A DNA stretch of 64,000 bases from Pseudomonadota bacterium. GTDB lineage: Bacteria; Chloroflexota; UBA5177; JAJPKF01. Both the position numbers and the translations under genes were made by a program. The notes below the pieces were generated by a model that saw only the letters and a program-made list of their open reading frames with translations, was not told where the DNA came from and ran no database searches. Below are positions 7,775-16,607 of the stretch, piece after piece. The first letter of the stretch is position 1; each line of letters starts with the position of its first letter. The DNA is taken from positions 62,001-126,000 of the forward strand of contig JAJPKF010000020.1 in NCBI GenBank assembly GCA_021323865.1. Reading direction: 5' to 3'.

Positions 7775-8828
7775 TACGGAGGCCGCAACCGGACAACGTT
7801 TCGAGGTCGGTCCCCAGTCGGAGCTGAACGTGAGTAATGTCTCCGGCTCCGTGGCCGTTACGGCCGAAGATGGATCCGAGATCGTGGTCCGGTCGAACAA
7901 ACGAGGATCCGGGAAAGCCCACGACAGCACCCAGGTGGAAGTGCACAAGGAGGGCAACCGGGTCAGCGTGCAGACGCGCTCGGCGGCTGCCGGCCTGATC
8001 AACTTTGGCCGCAGCTCCTCGGTCGATTACGTCATCACCGTGCCTCGGGACTGCCGGCTTCGCCTCCATGCGGTCAGCGCGGACGTCCAGGTGAGCGGCA
8101 GCCGGAGCGATGTGGGTATTCAAACCGTGAGCGGAGACGTGAACATTCGCAACGTCGCTGGGGACATCACCGTCACGACGATCAGCGGCGATGTCACCGG
8201 AGAGAGCCTCACCGGGACGTTGGTAGGACGTACCACCAGCGGCGATTGCGCCATCATGTCGTCTCGGTTCCGCCGGTTCAGCCTGACCACGGTGAGCGGC
8301 GACTTCCGCATCCAAACGCCCTTGACCGCCGACGAGCACTACTACGCCAAGTCCGTCAGCGGCGATCTGGATCTGCTTGTACCAGCGGACACAGGTGCGA
8401 CCGTACAGCTGAAGAGTCTCAGCGGCTCGGTGCAGTGCGAACTACCGGCAGAGATCATCAAATCGGGACGCCGGCACTGGTCGGGTCGGATCAACGGTGG
8501 AGGGAGCAACGTAGAGATGAACTCGGTAAGCGGCGATCTGCGCATTCGAAAATCCCAGGCAACCGACCGGGAGCACGTCGGAGCCGAGTCCGCGGGATCG
8601 GGAACGGACTGGAGGCCAGTACCGCCCGTCGCACCCGTGCGGCCCGTCCGGCCCGTGCCTCCTATGTCTTCCGGTGCGACTCAGGCGGAGGGGCGGCCCG
8701 ACGCATCGACGGCCGAGGAAGGGAGAGTCACTCCGGATACGGCGGCGATCCTGCAGCAGCTGGAGCGCGGCGAGTTATCCGTCGACGAGGCGATGGCGCA
8801 GCTCGAGAGCTTGGATCGCGATCGATAA
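7764..8828 (+). CDS. DUF4097-family beta-solenoid/adhesin-like protein
   Basis: A 354-residue protein. About residues 10-255 carry nine or so repeats of the type (V/I/L)SG(D/S)hxh, the mark of the DUF4097 putative adhesin domain, which should fold as a stacked beta structure. A Pro/Val-rich linker (VAPVRPVRPVPP) follows. The C-terminal helix ILQQLERGELSVDEAMAQLE matches the end of the upstream DUF2089 protein and may be the contact between the two. No signal peptide or membrane segment is evident, so a cytoplasmic or membrane-proximal location is possible. It starts at a GTG behind a perfect AGGAGG and is translationally coupled to the DUF2089 gene. Confidence 0.8.
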   Translation: MTVDTEAATGQRFEVGPQSELNVSNVSGSVAVTAEDGSEIVVRSNKRGSGKAHDSTQVEVHKEGNRVSVQTRSAAAGLINFGRSSSVDYVITVPRDCRLRLHAVSADVQVSGSRSDVGIQTVSGDVNIRNVAGDITVTTISGDVTGESLTGTLVGRTTSGDCAIMSSRFRRFSLTTVSGDFRIQTPLTADEHYYAKSVSGDLDLLVPADTGATVQLKSLSGSVQCELPAEIIKSGRRHWSGRINGGGSNVEMNSVSGDLRIRKSQATDREHVGAESAGSGTDWRPVPPVAPVRPVRPVPPMSSGATQAEGRPDASTAEEGRVTPDTAAILQQLERGELSVDEAMAQLESLDRDR

Positions 8829-8938
8829 GTTCGAGATAGCTGACACATTTGGGCCATTGCCCCGCGTGTGACTCCTCCGCCATCAGGTGGTATAGACCGC
8901 CGGATCAGCAGGATCCACGTGAGGTGAAGGGCACGGTG

Positions 8939-9121
8939 ATGGTGAGGATCGGGTCGCGGGGAGTCGACGTTGCGCAGGCGCTCCCTGACGGCGAGTCGGG
9001 TCAGGGCTTGGTGGAGTATTCACTCCTGGCCGGTTTGCTCTCGATCGCTGCCGTGGGAGTCATCTCCCTGATCGGGCCGCTGCTGCCCGGCCTCTATCAG
9101 GGAGCGCTGAACGCCCTCTAG
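8939..9121 (+). CDS. Flp/Fap-type pilin-like small protein
   Basis: A 60-residue protein with the Flp pilin hallmark: a charged N-terminus, then ESGQGLVEYSLLAGLLS with the Glu and Tyr at the usual places, then a hydrophobic helix (IAAVGVISLIG). Flp pilins are processed by a TadV prepilin peptidase at the Gly before the hydrophobic helix and assemble into tight-adherence pili. I chose the ATG at 8939 because GAGGTGAAGG lies just upstream. No tad secretion genes are within the window, so this is an orphan copy. Confidence 0.7.
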   Translation: MVRIGSRGVDVAQALPDGESGQGLVEYSLLAGLLSIAAVGVISLIGPLLPGLYQGALNAL

Positions 9122-9168
9122 CGGCTGAGTCGACGTCGGCAGCAGCCACGACCGTCCTCGAGTCGTGC

Positions 9169-10422
9169 CTACGATCCTGCCAAGCGCGCGGCGTGTCCCC
9201 GCGGCTCGGACAGGATCATCGCTAAGCCGGCCGCCAGAAGCGGCAGCAACGCCGACAGCAGCAGGGTATGCTGGGGACCTGCGGTCTTGGTGACATTGGA
9301 TACCAGGAAGGTGATGACGCCGGAAAGGCCGAAGCCGAGACCAAGCGTGAGGCCCGCTGCCAGACCGGCGTTGGCGGGCAGCAGCTCCTGAGCCTGAACC
9401 ACGGTTACGGGATTGGAGGCGACAATGGCCGCGCCGGCGAGGGCCAGAGCGGCCCAGGAAATCAATCCCGGCAGCACGCCCACCAGGAAGATGAGCGGCG
9501 CGGCCAACACCAGAGACCAAACCACCACCGGCTTCCTGCCGATTCGATCGGAAAGGCCGCCGGCGTAGAGGCCGCAGAACGCTCCGACCAGCAGAAAGAG
9601 GGAACTTCCGTACGATCCCCACGTGGCCGGGAGCCCCTGGGAGTGGAAGTACAGCGGCGCGAGAAAGATCACCGCCGACATGGCGCCGCTTCGTATGGCG
9701 ATGACCAGCACGATGAGCGCCAGCGACCGAAAATTGGCCCGGGCGTCGCGAAGGCTCTTGCCCGTGCTCTCCATGGACTGTGATTTGGCCTGCGGCGCAT
9801 AGCGGAGCAGGAGCATGCTGCAGACCAGGCCCGGGGCGGCGACACACACGGTCCAGACGTTACCGACCGAGACCATGGCTGCTGCGAGGACGGGGCCAAG
9901 ACCGTACCCGAGATTCCCGCCCATGGAGAAGATCGACATGGCTCTGCCGGGAGCCGCCCCCGCCATGCGATTGACCATGCTCGCGCCCTGAGGATGGAAT
10001 GCGGCCGTTCCAATCCCGCCAAGCGCCACGAGCAGGAAGACCGTCCAGGCCGCCGGCGCGACGATCAGAAGGCTCATGCAGCAGCCGATCCAGGCAGGTC
10101 CCGCGACGGCAAACCAGCGCCGGCCGCTGCGGTCGGAGATGATGCCGAAGATGGGCTGCAGAACCGAGGATCCCGCCAGGTAGATGAGCACCAACGCTCC
10201 TGCGACTGGCGCGGTCAGCTTACCGGCGATCACGAAGTAGGGCGCCAAGGAGGTGGCGAGATTGCCGTAGAGGTCGTTGGTGAAGTGACCTACACCCAGG
10301 AGTGTTACCCGCCGCAGGTCGATCCGCTCTCCGACGCCACGCGGTGCCGGGCTCCGCTCGGCCCTGCTCAACAAGCCCGCGCCTGCATTCCTGAGACCTG
10401 GCTCGCCCGCCTGTCGCCACAT
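9169..10422 (-). CDS. MFS transporter, fosmidomycin-resistance (Fsr)-like
   Basis: A 12-helix major facilitator of 417 residues, probably a drug/proton antiporter of the inner membrane. The N-terminal GHFTNDLYGNLATSLAPYF and the AAFHPQGASM motif are characteristic of the Fsr group. The MFS loop motif is present as DRSGRRW after helix 2 and DRIGRKP in the second half. The first 35 residues are polar and absent from typical members, so translation may start at an internal GTG near VGERIDLRR. It is transcribed away from the L,D-transpeptidase gene. The substrate is unproven. Confidence 0.85.
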   Translation of the reverse strand: MWRQAGEPGLRNAGAGLLSRAERSPAPRGVGERIDLRRVTLLGVGHFTNDLYGNLATSLAPYFVIAGKLTAPVAGALVLIYLAGSSVLQPIFGIISDRSGRRWFAVAGPAWIGCCMSLLIVAPAAWTVFLLVALGGIGTAAFHPQGASMVNRMAGAAPGRAMSIFSMGGNLGYGLGPVLAAAMVSVGNVWTVCVAAPGLVCSMLLLRYAPQAKSQSMESTGKSLRDARANFRSLALIVLVIAIRSGAMSAVIFLAPLYFHSQGLPATWGSYGSSLFLLVGAFCGLYAGGLSDRIGRKPVVVWSLVLAAPLIFLVGVLPGLISWAALALAGAAIVASNPVTVVQAQELLPANAGLAAGLTLGLGFGLSGVITFLVSNVTKTAGPQHTLLLSALLPLLAAGLAMILSEPRGHAARLAGS

Positions 10423-10501
10423 CTGCCATCGTGCCGGCGGTCAAGGCTCATTCGGCTCATTTTAGGCAGCCCCAGGAACCGACCAGGCCGGTTGGACGCT
10501 C

Positions 10502-10548
10502 GTGAGCGCCTGTGGTCAAGCGGGTTGGTCACACCCGCACTGGCTCAC
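10502..10548. other. Nested inverted repeats in divergent intergenic region
   Basis: The outer arms GTGAGC (10502-10507) and GCTCAC (10543-10548) enclose the inner arms GCGGGT (10520-10525) and ACCCGC (10533-10538), all perfectly complementary. The element lies between the MFS start and the L,D-transpeptidase start, about 90 bases before the latter. It could be a leader RNA hairpin or a double operator. No known riboswitch pattern was seen. Confidence 0.35.
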
Positions 10549-10638
10549 GGTGGAATCGAAATTGCTCTGGATTCTGAGCTGGCTTCCTCGCTAGAGTGAG
10601 GCAGTAATCCCAGAAATTTCTTGGTCCGGTGTGGGTGT

Positions 10639-11871
10639 ATGTGGATGAAGTGGTCGCCAGTCGCGCTTGTCGGTCTTGCCCTGATCGCCTTCTCTTCAGT
10701 GTGGGGGCACCAGGTGATCGCCGAACACATCGCGGCATCGTCCTATAACGGAGCTCGCACACAACTGGGAGCCGACCTGCGACTGGCGCACCGAGACGGC
10801 CTGTTCCCCTCGGAGCTGCAGCGGTTCTCGGCCAGGATGGTCGCCATCGACTCCCGAGTGCCTCCCCATGACAAGACTCCCTGGTCGGGTGACGCGACCG
10901 GCTTTTACAACCGGGAGGGCGCACGACTCAGCCGCCTGGATCAGCGGCTCGAGCACCTCATCCGTAACGTTACCCTCGCTGCCAGCCGCCACGTTCACTG
11001 GCTGCTCTGGAACTATGGACAGCTCGTCGCCCAGGGCCAAGGCCTGGGCATGCAGGTTCAGCATGAGAAGGCTCTGCTCCAGACCGACCGCCTGAATCTT
11101 TCCCGATCCAGCACCGCGGGTCAGTACCGGGCGCTGGCAGGAACCGCGGCACCACAGGTGCAGACCCTGGCCGGGCTCGTTCATGCCCGCCAGTCGGACA
11201 TCGGAAGCATCATGAGCCAGGCGCGCCACAGCAGCCACCCGGTCGAGGCGGTGCGCGCTCGAATCCATGCGACGGTGGCGTCCGCCACCGCGCAGCTCAA
11301 TCAACTGAGCCTGTTCGCCAAGACGTCCCAGCTCAGGCGCTGGCTCGCTCGAACGGCCGCCTGGGCACTTGGCCGGACGTGGCTTCGGTATGCGGCTCAG
11401 GGGGCGGCAGATGTGGATGCGGTGGTTGCCGCCATTCACAACCGGGTGTCGCACAGCATGCCGGCCAAGTGGGTTCTGGTCTCAACAGAAGGTGAGTGGA
11501 TCGAGTGGTTTCAGGGGCCGACCATGATCGGCCAGAGCCTGGCCACGACGGGCAACCCATCGTTGCCGACCGTCAAGGGCCATTTCACGATTTTCGCCAA
11601 GTTCTCGCCATTCACGTTTGTGTCTGAGGACCCACCGGGCTCACCGGATTGGTATCCTCCTTCGCCGGTTTCGTACGCCATGGAGTTCCAGAATCAGGGC
11701 TACTTCATCCACGATGCTCCCTGGCGGTCGGCGTTCGGTCCGGGCACTAACGGCCCCGGACAGCCGGGCACCAACTACGGCGGTACCCACGGTTGCGTCA
11801 ATGTTCCGCTAAATGTGGCGGCGGAACTGTTCGCGTGGGCGCCGATCGGCACGCCGGTGGTCGTCGTCTAG
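10639..11871 (+). CDS. L,D-transpeptidase (YkuD domain) with long helical N-terminal region
   Basis: Cell-wall enzyme that forms 3-3 peptidoglycan cross-links or attaches proteins to peptidoglycan. The C-terminal YkuD domain shows YFIHDAPWRS and the catalytic motif THGCVN, with the nucleophilic Cys near the end. A single N-terminal membrane helix (VALVGLALIAFSSVWG) anchors it outside the membrane. About 200 residues between are mostly helical and of unknown function. Of several in-frame starts (TTG 10621, ATG 10639, ATG 10645) I chose the ATG at 10639; the ribosome binding site is weak for all. It stands alone behind a divergent promoter region. Confidence 0.85.
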   Translation: MWMKWSPVALVGLALIAFSSVWGHQVIAEHIAASSYNGARTQLGADLRLAHRDGLFPSELQRFSARMVAIDSRVPPHDKTPWSGDATGFYNREGARLSRLDQRLEHLIRNVTLAASRHVHWLLWNYGQLVAQGQGLGMQVQHEKALLQTDRLNLSRSSTAGQYRALAGTAAPQVQTLAGLVHARQSDIGSIMSQARHSSHPVEAVRARIHATVASATAQLNQLSLFAKTSQLRRWLARTAAWALGRTWLRYAAQGAADVDAVVAAIHNRVSHSMPAKWVLVSTEGEWIEWFQGPTMIGQSLATTGNPSLPTVKGHFTIFAKFSPFTFVSEDPPGSPDWYPPSPVSYAMEFQNQGYFIHDAPWRSAFGPGTNGPGQPGTNYGGTHGCVNVPLNVAAELFAWAPIGTPVVVV

Positions 11872-11911
11872 CTCTCCCGCCACACCCGTCGCTCGCTGAG
11901 TAGCCTGGGAC

Positions 11912-12676
11912 ATGGACCTGCAGCTCGAGGGCCGGGTGGCGATCGTGACCGGCGCATCGCGGGGGATCGGACGCGCCATTGCCATCGCGCTTGCGGGGGA
12001 AGGTGTGAAGCTGGCGCTGGTGGCCCGAAACCGAGGTGGCCTCGAGACGGTGGCGGCGGAACTAGAAGGCCAGGCGCCTCTCTTGATCGATCAGGACCTG
12101 AGCACGCCGGACTCCGACCAGCTCGTCGTGGACCGCGTCATGCTGCAATATCAGCGCCTGGACATCTTGGTGAACAACACCGGTGCCTCCCTCGGCGGCG
12201 GGTTCGAGGCCACCTCGTCTGCAGACTTGGAACGGTCGTTCGCGATGAATGTAGAAGTGCCCTTTCGCCTGGCGAAGCGGGCGCTGCCGTTCATGCAAGC
12301 GGCGGAGTACGGTCGAATCGTGATGCTGACGTCGATCTATGGGCGCGAGGCAGGAGGCAAGATCCCCTACAACGCCTCGAAGGCGGCGGAGATCAGCCTG
12401 ACCAAGGCCCTGGGAAGAGAAGTCGCGGCCACCGGTGTCACCGTGAACAGCGTGGCTCCTGGTTCAATTCGCTATCCGGGGGGGTCCTGGGACCGCCGGG
12501 TTCTGGCCGATCCTGAGGGAATGGAGCGGTGGATCAGCCGGGAGCTTCCGCTAGGCCGGTTTGGACGGGCCGAGGAGGTCGCCGCCGTGGTTACCTTCCT
12601 GTGTTCACCGCTGGCATCGCTCGTGAACGGGGCGTGTTTGGTGGTCGACGGCGGCCAGGGCCACAGCAACATGTGA
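11912..12676 (+). CDS. Short-chain dehydrogenase/reductase, FabG-like
   Basis: NAD(P)-dependent oxidoreductase of the classical SDR family, 254 residues. The cofactor motif TGASRGIG is at about residue 13, the structural motif is VNNTGA (usually NNAG), and the active-site Ser sits in LTSIYG with YNASK as the Tyr-Lys pair. It ends with the usual LVNGACLVVDGG. Substrate cannot be told; 3-oxoacyl-ACP reductases are the nearest well-known relatives. Start is an ATG 40 bases after the previous stop, so it may be co-transcribed with the L,D-transpeptidase gene. Confidence 0.9.
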   Translation: MDLQLEGRVAIVTGASRGIGRAIAIALAGEGVKLALVARNRGGLETVAAELEGQAPLLIDQDLSTPDSDQLVVDRVMLQYQRLDILVNNTGASLGGGFEATSSADLERSFAMNVEVPFRLAKRALPFMQAAEYGRIVMLTSIYGREAGGKIPYNASKAAEISLTKALGREVAATGVTVNSVAPGSIRYPGGSWDRRVLADPEGMERWISRELPLGRFGRAEEVAAVVTFLCSPLASLVNGACLVVDGGQGHSNM

Positions 12677-12712
12677 ACGGCCGCCTTGCAGAGGGGTTCG
12701 GCGGGCGCCCCC

Positions 12713-13171
12713 CTACGTGAGCAGCCGCCGTTCGCGGCTGCCCCACTTGACGAGACCGGCTATCAGGTAGACGACGCAGCAGATTTCCGCCAACCACAGG
12801 CCGAAGCCGGCCCGGAACGCAGAGCCGACGCCGTCGTATCGCCCCAGCTCAAAGGTGGTGATCAGGAGGAGCAGGAATCCGATGGACAGGAAGAGCGGTG
12901 GCGTGGCGAAGGGGAGGGCCCGAATCCCGGCTTCGGACTCCATCAGCGGGTACAGGATCAGTCCGATGGTGACCAGGATGAGGACCAGGACGATCACGAA
13001 ATACACGACCGAGTACTTCACGGCGTTGAAGGACTGACCGGACGCCCACCAGTTGGGGATCAGGGCCACGAACAGTAGGACCGAGGCGATGAGGATGCCA
13101 AAGTCGCCGGCGCCGATATGGGACATGGTGACTGTAGGGCGTCTCAACTCCCGGGTAGGGCGCGCCATCAT
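12713..13171 (-). CDS. Hypothetical four-helix membrane protein
   Basis: A 152-residue integral membrane protein with four hydrophobic segments (IGAGDFGILIASVLLFVALI, YSVVYFVIVLVLILVTIGLIL, LFLSIGFLLLLITTF and LWLAEICCVVYLIAGLV). It does not match a family I know. The start chosen (13171) is preceded by a GGGGGG run; a start at 13126 (MSHIGAGDFG) would also keep all four helices. It is transcribed divergently from the complex I operon, which shares its promoter region. Confidence 0.6.
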   Translation of the reverse strand: MMARPTRELRRPTVTMSHIGAGDFGILIASVLLFVALIPNWWASGQSFNAVKYSVVYFVIVLVLILVTIGLILYPLMESEAGIRALPFATPPLFLSIGFLLLLITTFELGRYDGVGSAFRAGFGLWLAEICCVVYLIAGLVKWGSRERRLLT

Positions 13172-13281
13172 CAGTCCCCCCATCCGTCGTCGCGGCCATC
13201 CACAGGACCGCGCCGAATGATACACCCTCAGGCCCGGCTCGAATTGATCATGGAGCGCGGGCACGGAGGCCCATTTTGCGC

Positions 13282-13309
13282 GGAACTATGCGCGAAAACA
13301 CATGATAAT
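13282..13309 (+). promoter_or_regulatory. Possible promoter of the nuo operon
   Basis: GATAAT (13304-13309) in an A/T-richer patch, with GGAAC 17 bases upstream (13282-13286), about 115 bases before nuoA. The -10 looks reasonable; the -35 is not a standard sigma70 hexamer. The surrounding 253-base gap between the divergent genes holds no coding sequence. Confidence 0.3.
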
Positions 13310-13424
13310 CTGGCGGGGAAGGGCCGGGTGATCCGGCCTGCCTGGCCTGACCGAGAGGTGAGACAACGCCCTCGTTTCCCGATGGCCTACCCGCCGGCTT
13401 ATCTCGAATCGGGGTGACGCGAGC

Positions 13425-13781
13425 ATGCTGAAAGAGTACGTCTACGTCCTCATTCTGTTCGTGCTGGCCGCCGGGCTCACCTTCACTTTGCTGGGTCTCA
13501 CCTTTATCCTCGGCCCGCGACGGCCCACGGCCCAGAAGCTGGCGCCCTACGAGTCGGGGATGCGCGACATCGAGCCGCCGTCACGCCGCTTTCCCATCAA
13601 GTTCTACGTCGTCGCCATGCTGTTCCTGCTGTTCGACATCGAGGCGATCTCCTTCTTTCCCTGGGCAGTTGTGTTACGGCGACTCCATTTCTTCGGGTTC
13701 ATGGAGATATTCGTGTTCGTGATGGTCCTACTGGTGGGGTATGTGTACGCCTGGCAGAAGGGAGCACTCGATTGGCACTAG
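13425..13781 (+). CDS. nuoA: NADH-quinone oxidoreductase subunit A
   Basis: Membrane subunit of respiratory complex I, 118 residues with three helices. Family landmarks are [11 protein letters not shown] in the first loop, [27 protein letters not shown] in the second helix with its conserved acidic residues, and a final helix. It opens a thirteen-gene nuo operon. The start is an ATG. It overlaps nuoB by 10 bases. Confidence 0.95.
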   Translation: MLKEYVYVLILFVLAAGLTFTLLGLTFILGPRRPTAQKLAPYESGMRDIEPPSRRFPIKFYVVAMLFLLFDIEAISFFPWAVVLRRLHFFGFMEIFVFVMVLLVGYVYAWQKGALDWH

Positions 13782-14350
13782 ACACAGAGCAGCCGGATAG
13801 CCCACCGGCGATAGAGCCTCGTTCCCTTCGACCCACCGGAGACACCGACTATCTGCCGGCGCACGGGGGTGGTGTTTTTACCACCAACCTCAACAAGGTC
13901 ACGGATTGGGCACGAGCCAACTCCCTTTGGCCGGCTCTCTTCGGTCTGGCTTGCTGCGCCATCGAGATGATGGCGACATCCGCGAGTCGCTGGGATCTCG
14001 CGCGCTTCGGGGCCGAGGTCTATCGAGCATCACCTCGACAGTCGGATCTGATGATCGTGGCAGGCCGGGTCTCGGTCAAGATGGCTCCGGTCGTGCGCCA
14101 GATCTACGACCAGATGCCCGATCCCAAGTGGGTCATCGCCATGGGCGCCTGCGCGTCAACGGGCGGCGTGTTCAACAACTACGCGGTCGTCCAGGGTGTC
14201 GACCAGGTGGTCCCGGTGGACGTTTATGTGCCGGGGTGCCCACCCACCCCCGACATGCTGATGTATGGCTTCACCATGCTCCAAGAGAAGATTCGCAAAG
14301 GCCTGCCTCCCGCCTCCGATCTCATGGCGATGGACCGGGGAAGGGTTTGA
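13772..14350 (+). CDS. nuoB: NADH-quinone oxidoreductase subunit B
   Basis: Peripheral-arm subunit carrying the terminal [4Fe-4S] cluster N2 that reduces quinone, 192 residues. The cluster ligands are visible: the adjacent Cys pair in LACCAIEMM, the Cys in MGACASTGG and the Cys in VPGCPPTP. It begins at a TTG with GGGAG at good distance, inside the end of nuoA. The N-terminal 30 residues are a variable polar extension. Confidence 0.95.
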   Translation: MALDTEQPDSPPAIEPRSLRPTGDTDYLPAHGGGVFTTNLNKVTDWARANSLWPALFGLACCAIEMMATSASRWDLARFGAEVYRASPRQSDLMIVAGRVSVKMAPVVRQIYDQMPDPKWVIAMGACASTGGVFNNYAVVQGVDQVVPVDVYVPGCPPTPDMLMYGFTMLQEKIRKGLPPASDLMAMDRGRV

Positions 14351-14832
14351 GCCCGGCGGATCCCGGGACGGTCATCGCCGATCGATTTCCCGGTGCAGCG
14401 GTCGCCAACGACGCCTTCCGCGGTCAGGCATGGAGTGTGGTGCCGACCGCAGTACTCATCGATGTGCTCAGGCTGCTTCGGGACGAGCTGGGCTACGAGC
14501 ATCTCTCAGACATCACCGCGGTCGATTGGATGGAGCGGTCGCCGCGCTTCGACGTCGTCTATCAGCTCTTCTCCTTCGCCGAAGGAAGCTGGTACCGCGT
14601 TAAAGTGCAGGTCGACGAGGACGACGCCGTACCGACCGCCATACCGGTGTGGCCAGGAGCCAATTGGGCCGAGCGAGAGGTGTACGATCTCTTCGGAATT
14701 CGATTCGAGGGACATCCGGCGCTGCATCGAATCATGCTGCCCGAGGGTTGGGTGGGCCATCCGCTTCGCAAGGACTATCCCATGAGTCAGATCACCCTGC
14801 CCCGATCGCATGTCACCAAGATGCCGGAGTAG
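14347..14832 (+). CDS. nuoC: NADH-quinone oxidoreductase subunit C
   Basis: The 30-kDa peripheral subunit of complex I, 161 residues. The signature [29 protein letters not shown], followed by HPLRKDYP, is complete. I set the start at the TTG overlapping the nuoB stop (TTGA at 14347-14350), behind a GGGGAAGGG run. The open frame extends further upstream inside nuoB, but that part does not resemble NuoC. Confidence 0.9.
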   Translation: MSPADPGTVIADRFPGAAVANDAFRGQAWSVVPTAVLIDVLRLLRDELGYEHLSDITAVDWMERSPRFDVVYQLFSFAEGSWYRVKVQVDEDDAVPTAIPVWPGANWAEREVYDLFGIRFEGHPALHRIMLPEGWVGHPLRKDYPMSQITLPRSHVTKMPE

Positions 14833-14844
14833 GCGGAGGCTCGC

Positions 14845-16062
14845 TTGACATCCGAGGTCCAGACGCCCGAGACGGAGCCGGCCGGCGTACACGAGCCCTC
14901 CGAGTACATGACGCTCAACATGGGCCCCCAGCATCCGTCGACTCATGGCGTGCTGCGACTCCTGCTGACGCTTGACGGCGAGACGATCGTCGACGTGAAG
15001 CCGGACATCGGCTATCTCCACACCGGCATCGAGAAGAACGGGGAGAAGCTGAAGTATCAGCAGGTCATCACCCTGACCGATCGCATGGGGTACCTGGACA
15101 ACATGATGGACGAGCTGGGGTTCGTGCTCGCGGTCGAGAAGCTGCTGGGTATCGAAGTGCCCGAGCGAGTGAAGTGGATTCGGGCCTTGTTCTGCGAGCT
15201 CGAGCGCATTTCCAGCCACCTGGTCTGGTTGGGAACCCACGCGCTCGATCTGGGCGCCATGAGCGTCTTCCTCTATTGCTTCCGGGAGCGCGAGAAAATC
15301 CTCGACATCAAGGAGATGACGAGCGGCGTCCGGATGATGACCAGCTACTTCCGCATCGGCGGTCTGATGGCGGACTTGCCTCCCGAGTTCGAGCCGCGGG
15401 TGCGCGAGTTCCTCGCCGACTTTCCCCATCGCGTCGACGAGTACGAGGAGCTTCTGACCCAGAACGAGCTATGGATGGAGCGAACCGAGAACGTGGGGCT
15501 GCTCTCCCGTGAGGACGCCATCGCCTGGGGCTGCACAGGCCCAGTGCTCCGGGCCTCGGGCGTCTTCGCCGATCTTCGGAAGACGAACCCGTATTCGGGA
15601 TATGAGAACTTCGATTTCGAGGTGCCGCTCGGCACCCACGGCGACGTGTACGACCGCTATCTCTGTCGAATACGAGAGATGCGGGAAAGCTTGAAGATCG
15701 TGGGCCAGGCGCTGGACGGCATGCCGGATGGGCCGTGGCGAATCGACGATCGCAAGATCGTACCGCCCCCCAAGGACGAGTTGGGTACCAGCATGGAATC
15801 GCTGATCCACCACTTCAAGCTGTTTACGGAGGGGCTCAGGCCCCCACCCGGCGAGGTGTACCAGGTGGTTGAGGGAGCTCGGGGCCAGCAGGGCTGGTAC
15901 GTCGTCAGCGACGGCTCGGCCAAGCCCTATCGGTTCCACATGCGGGCGCCGTCGTTCTACAACCTGGAGGCGCTGCCCGCGATGTCGAAAGACGCACTGG
16001 TGGCCGACATGGTGGCAATCATCGGCAGCACCGATATCGTCTTGGGTGAGATCGACCGATGA
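14845..16062 (+). CDS. nuoD: NADH-quinone oxidoreductase subunit D
   Basis: The 49-kDa subunit that shapes the quinone-binding pocket with NuoB, 405 residues. It carries LNMGPQHPSTHGVLR near the N-terminus (the His and Tyr region of the quinone site), DIGYLHTGIEKNGE, and the conserved C-terminal FYNLEALPAM and DIVLGEIDR. It begins at a TTG 12 bases after nuoC behind GGAGG and overlaps nuoE by four bases (ATGA). Confidence 0.95.
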   Translation: MTSEVQTPETEPAGVHEPSEYMTLNMGPQHPSTHGVLRLLLTLDGETIVDVKPDIGYLHTGIEKNGEKLKYQQVITLTDRMGYLDNMMDELGFVLAVEKLLGIEVPERVKWIRALFCELERISSHLVWLGTHALDLGAMSVFLYCFREREKILDIKEMTSGVRMMTSYFRIGGLMADLPPEFEPRVREFLADFPHRVDEYEELLTQNELWMERTENVGLLSREDAIAWGCTGPVLRASGVFADLRKTNPYSGYENFDFEVPLGTHGDVYDRYLCRIREMRESLKIVGQALDGMPDGPWRIDDRKIVPPPKDELGTSMESLIHHFKLFTEGLRPPPGEVYQVVEGARGQQGWYVVSDGSAKPYRFHMRAPSFYNLEALPAMSKDALVADMVAIIGSTDIVLGEIDR

Positions 16063-16607
16063 CCCGCGTCCTGTCGGACGAGGCCGTGGCCGCGATACAG
16101 GCGGAGCGAGGCCGCTACCCCGATCCACGTTCGGCGCTCCTGCCTGCGCTCCACATCGCTCAGAACGAGGTGGGCTGGTGCAGCGCCGATGCCATCGAGG
16201 ATGTCGCAGCAGTTATGGAGCTGCCCACCAGCGACGTCGAAGAGGTGGTGAGCTTCTACACGATGTTTTACGAGGATCGGGTGGGCAGCTACGTCATGGA
16301 AGTGTGCAAGACTGTCCCCTGTGCGATCTTGGGAGCGGACCAGATCATCGGCCACATCGCTGACCGGCTGGGGATCAGTCCCGGTGGGACGACTCCGGAC
16401 GGCATGTTCACACTCCTGCGCGTGGAATGTCTGGCCGCCTGCCACCGGGCGCCGGTGATGCAGGTCAATTCCCGCTACTACGAGAACCTGACTCCCGAGC
16501 GAGTCGATCAGCTGCTGGATCTCATGCGGCGGCAGGCCGAGCTGAGGCGGGGGCAGGCCCGGGAGGCTCCTCTGCCGCCCCTCATTGGTCGGGTGGAGGC
16601 GGTCTGA
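16059..16607 (+). CDS. nuoE: NADH-quinone oxidoreductase subunit E
   Basis: The 24-kDa thioredoxin-fold subunit with the [2Fe-2S] cluster N1a, 182 residues. All four ligands are visible: CKTVPC and, about 40 residues on, CLAAC. The helical N-terminal domain (ALHIAQNEVGWCSADAIEDVA) is normal. NuoE normally sits beside NuoF, the flavin subunit, but here the next gene is nuoG, joined through a one-base TGATG overlap. No nuoF lies in the window. The C-terminal 30 residues are variable. Confidence 0.93.
   Translation: MTRVLSDEAVAAIQAERGRYPDPRSALLPALHIAQNEVGWCSADAIEDVAAVMELPTSDVEEVVSFYTMFYEDRVGSYVMEVCKTVPCAILGADQIIGHIADRLGISPGGTTPDGMFTLLRVECLAACHRAPVMQVNSRYYENLTPERVDQLLDLMRRQAELRRGQAREAPLPPLIGRVEAV

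Noticed and set aside
13906-14346. Upstream extension of the nuoC frame inside nuoB
   Set aside because: The translated part is Arg/Gly-rich shadow sequence; NuoC homology begins only after the nuoB stop.
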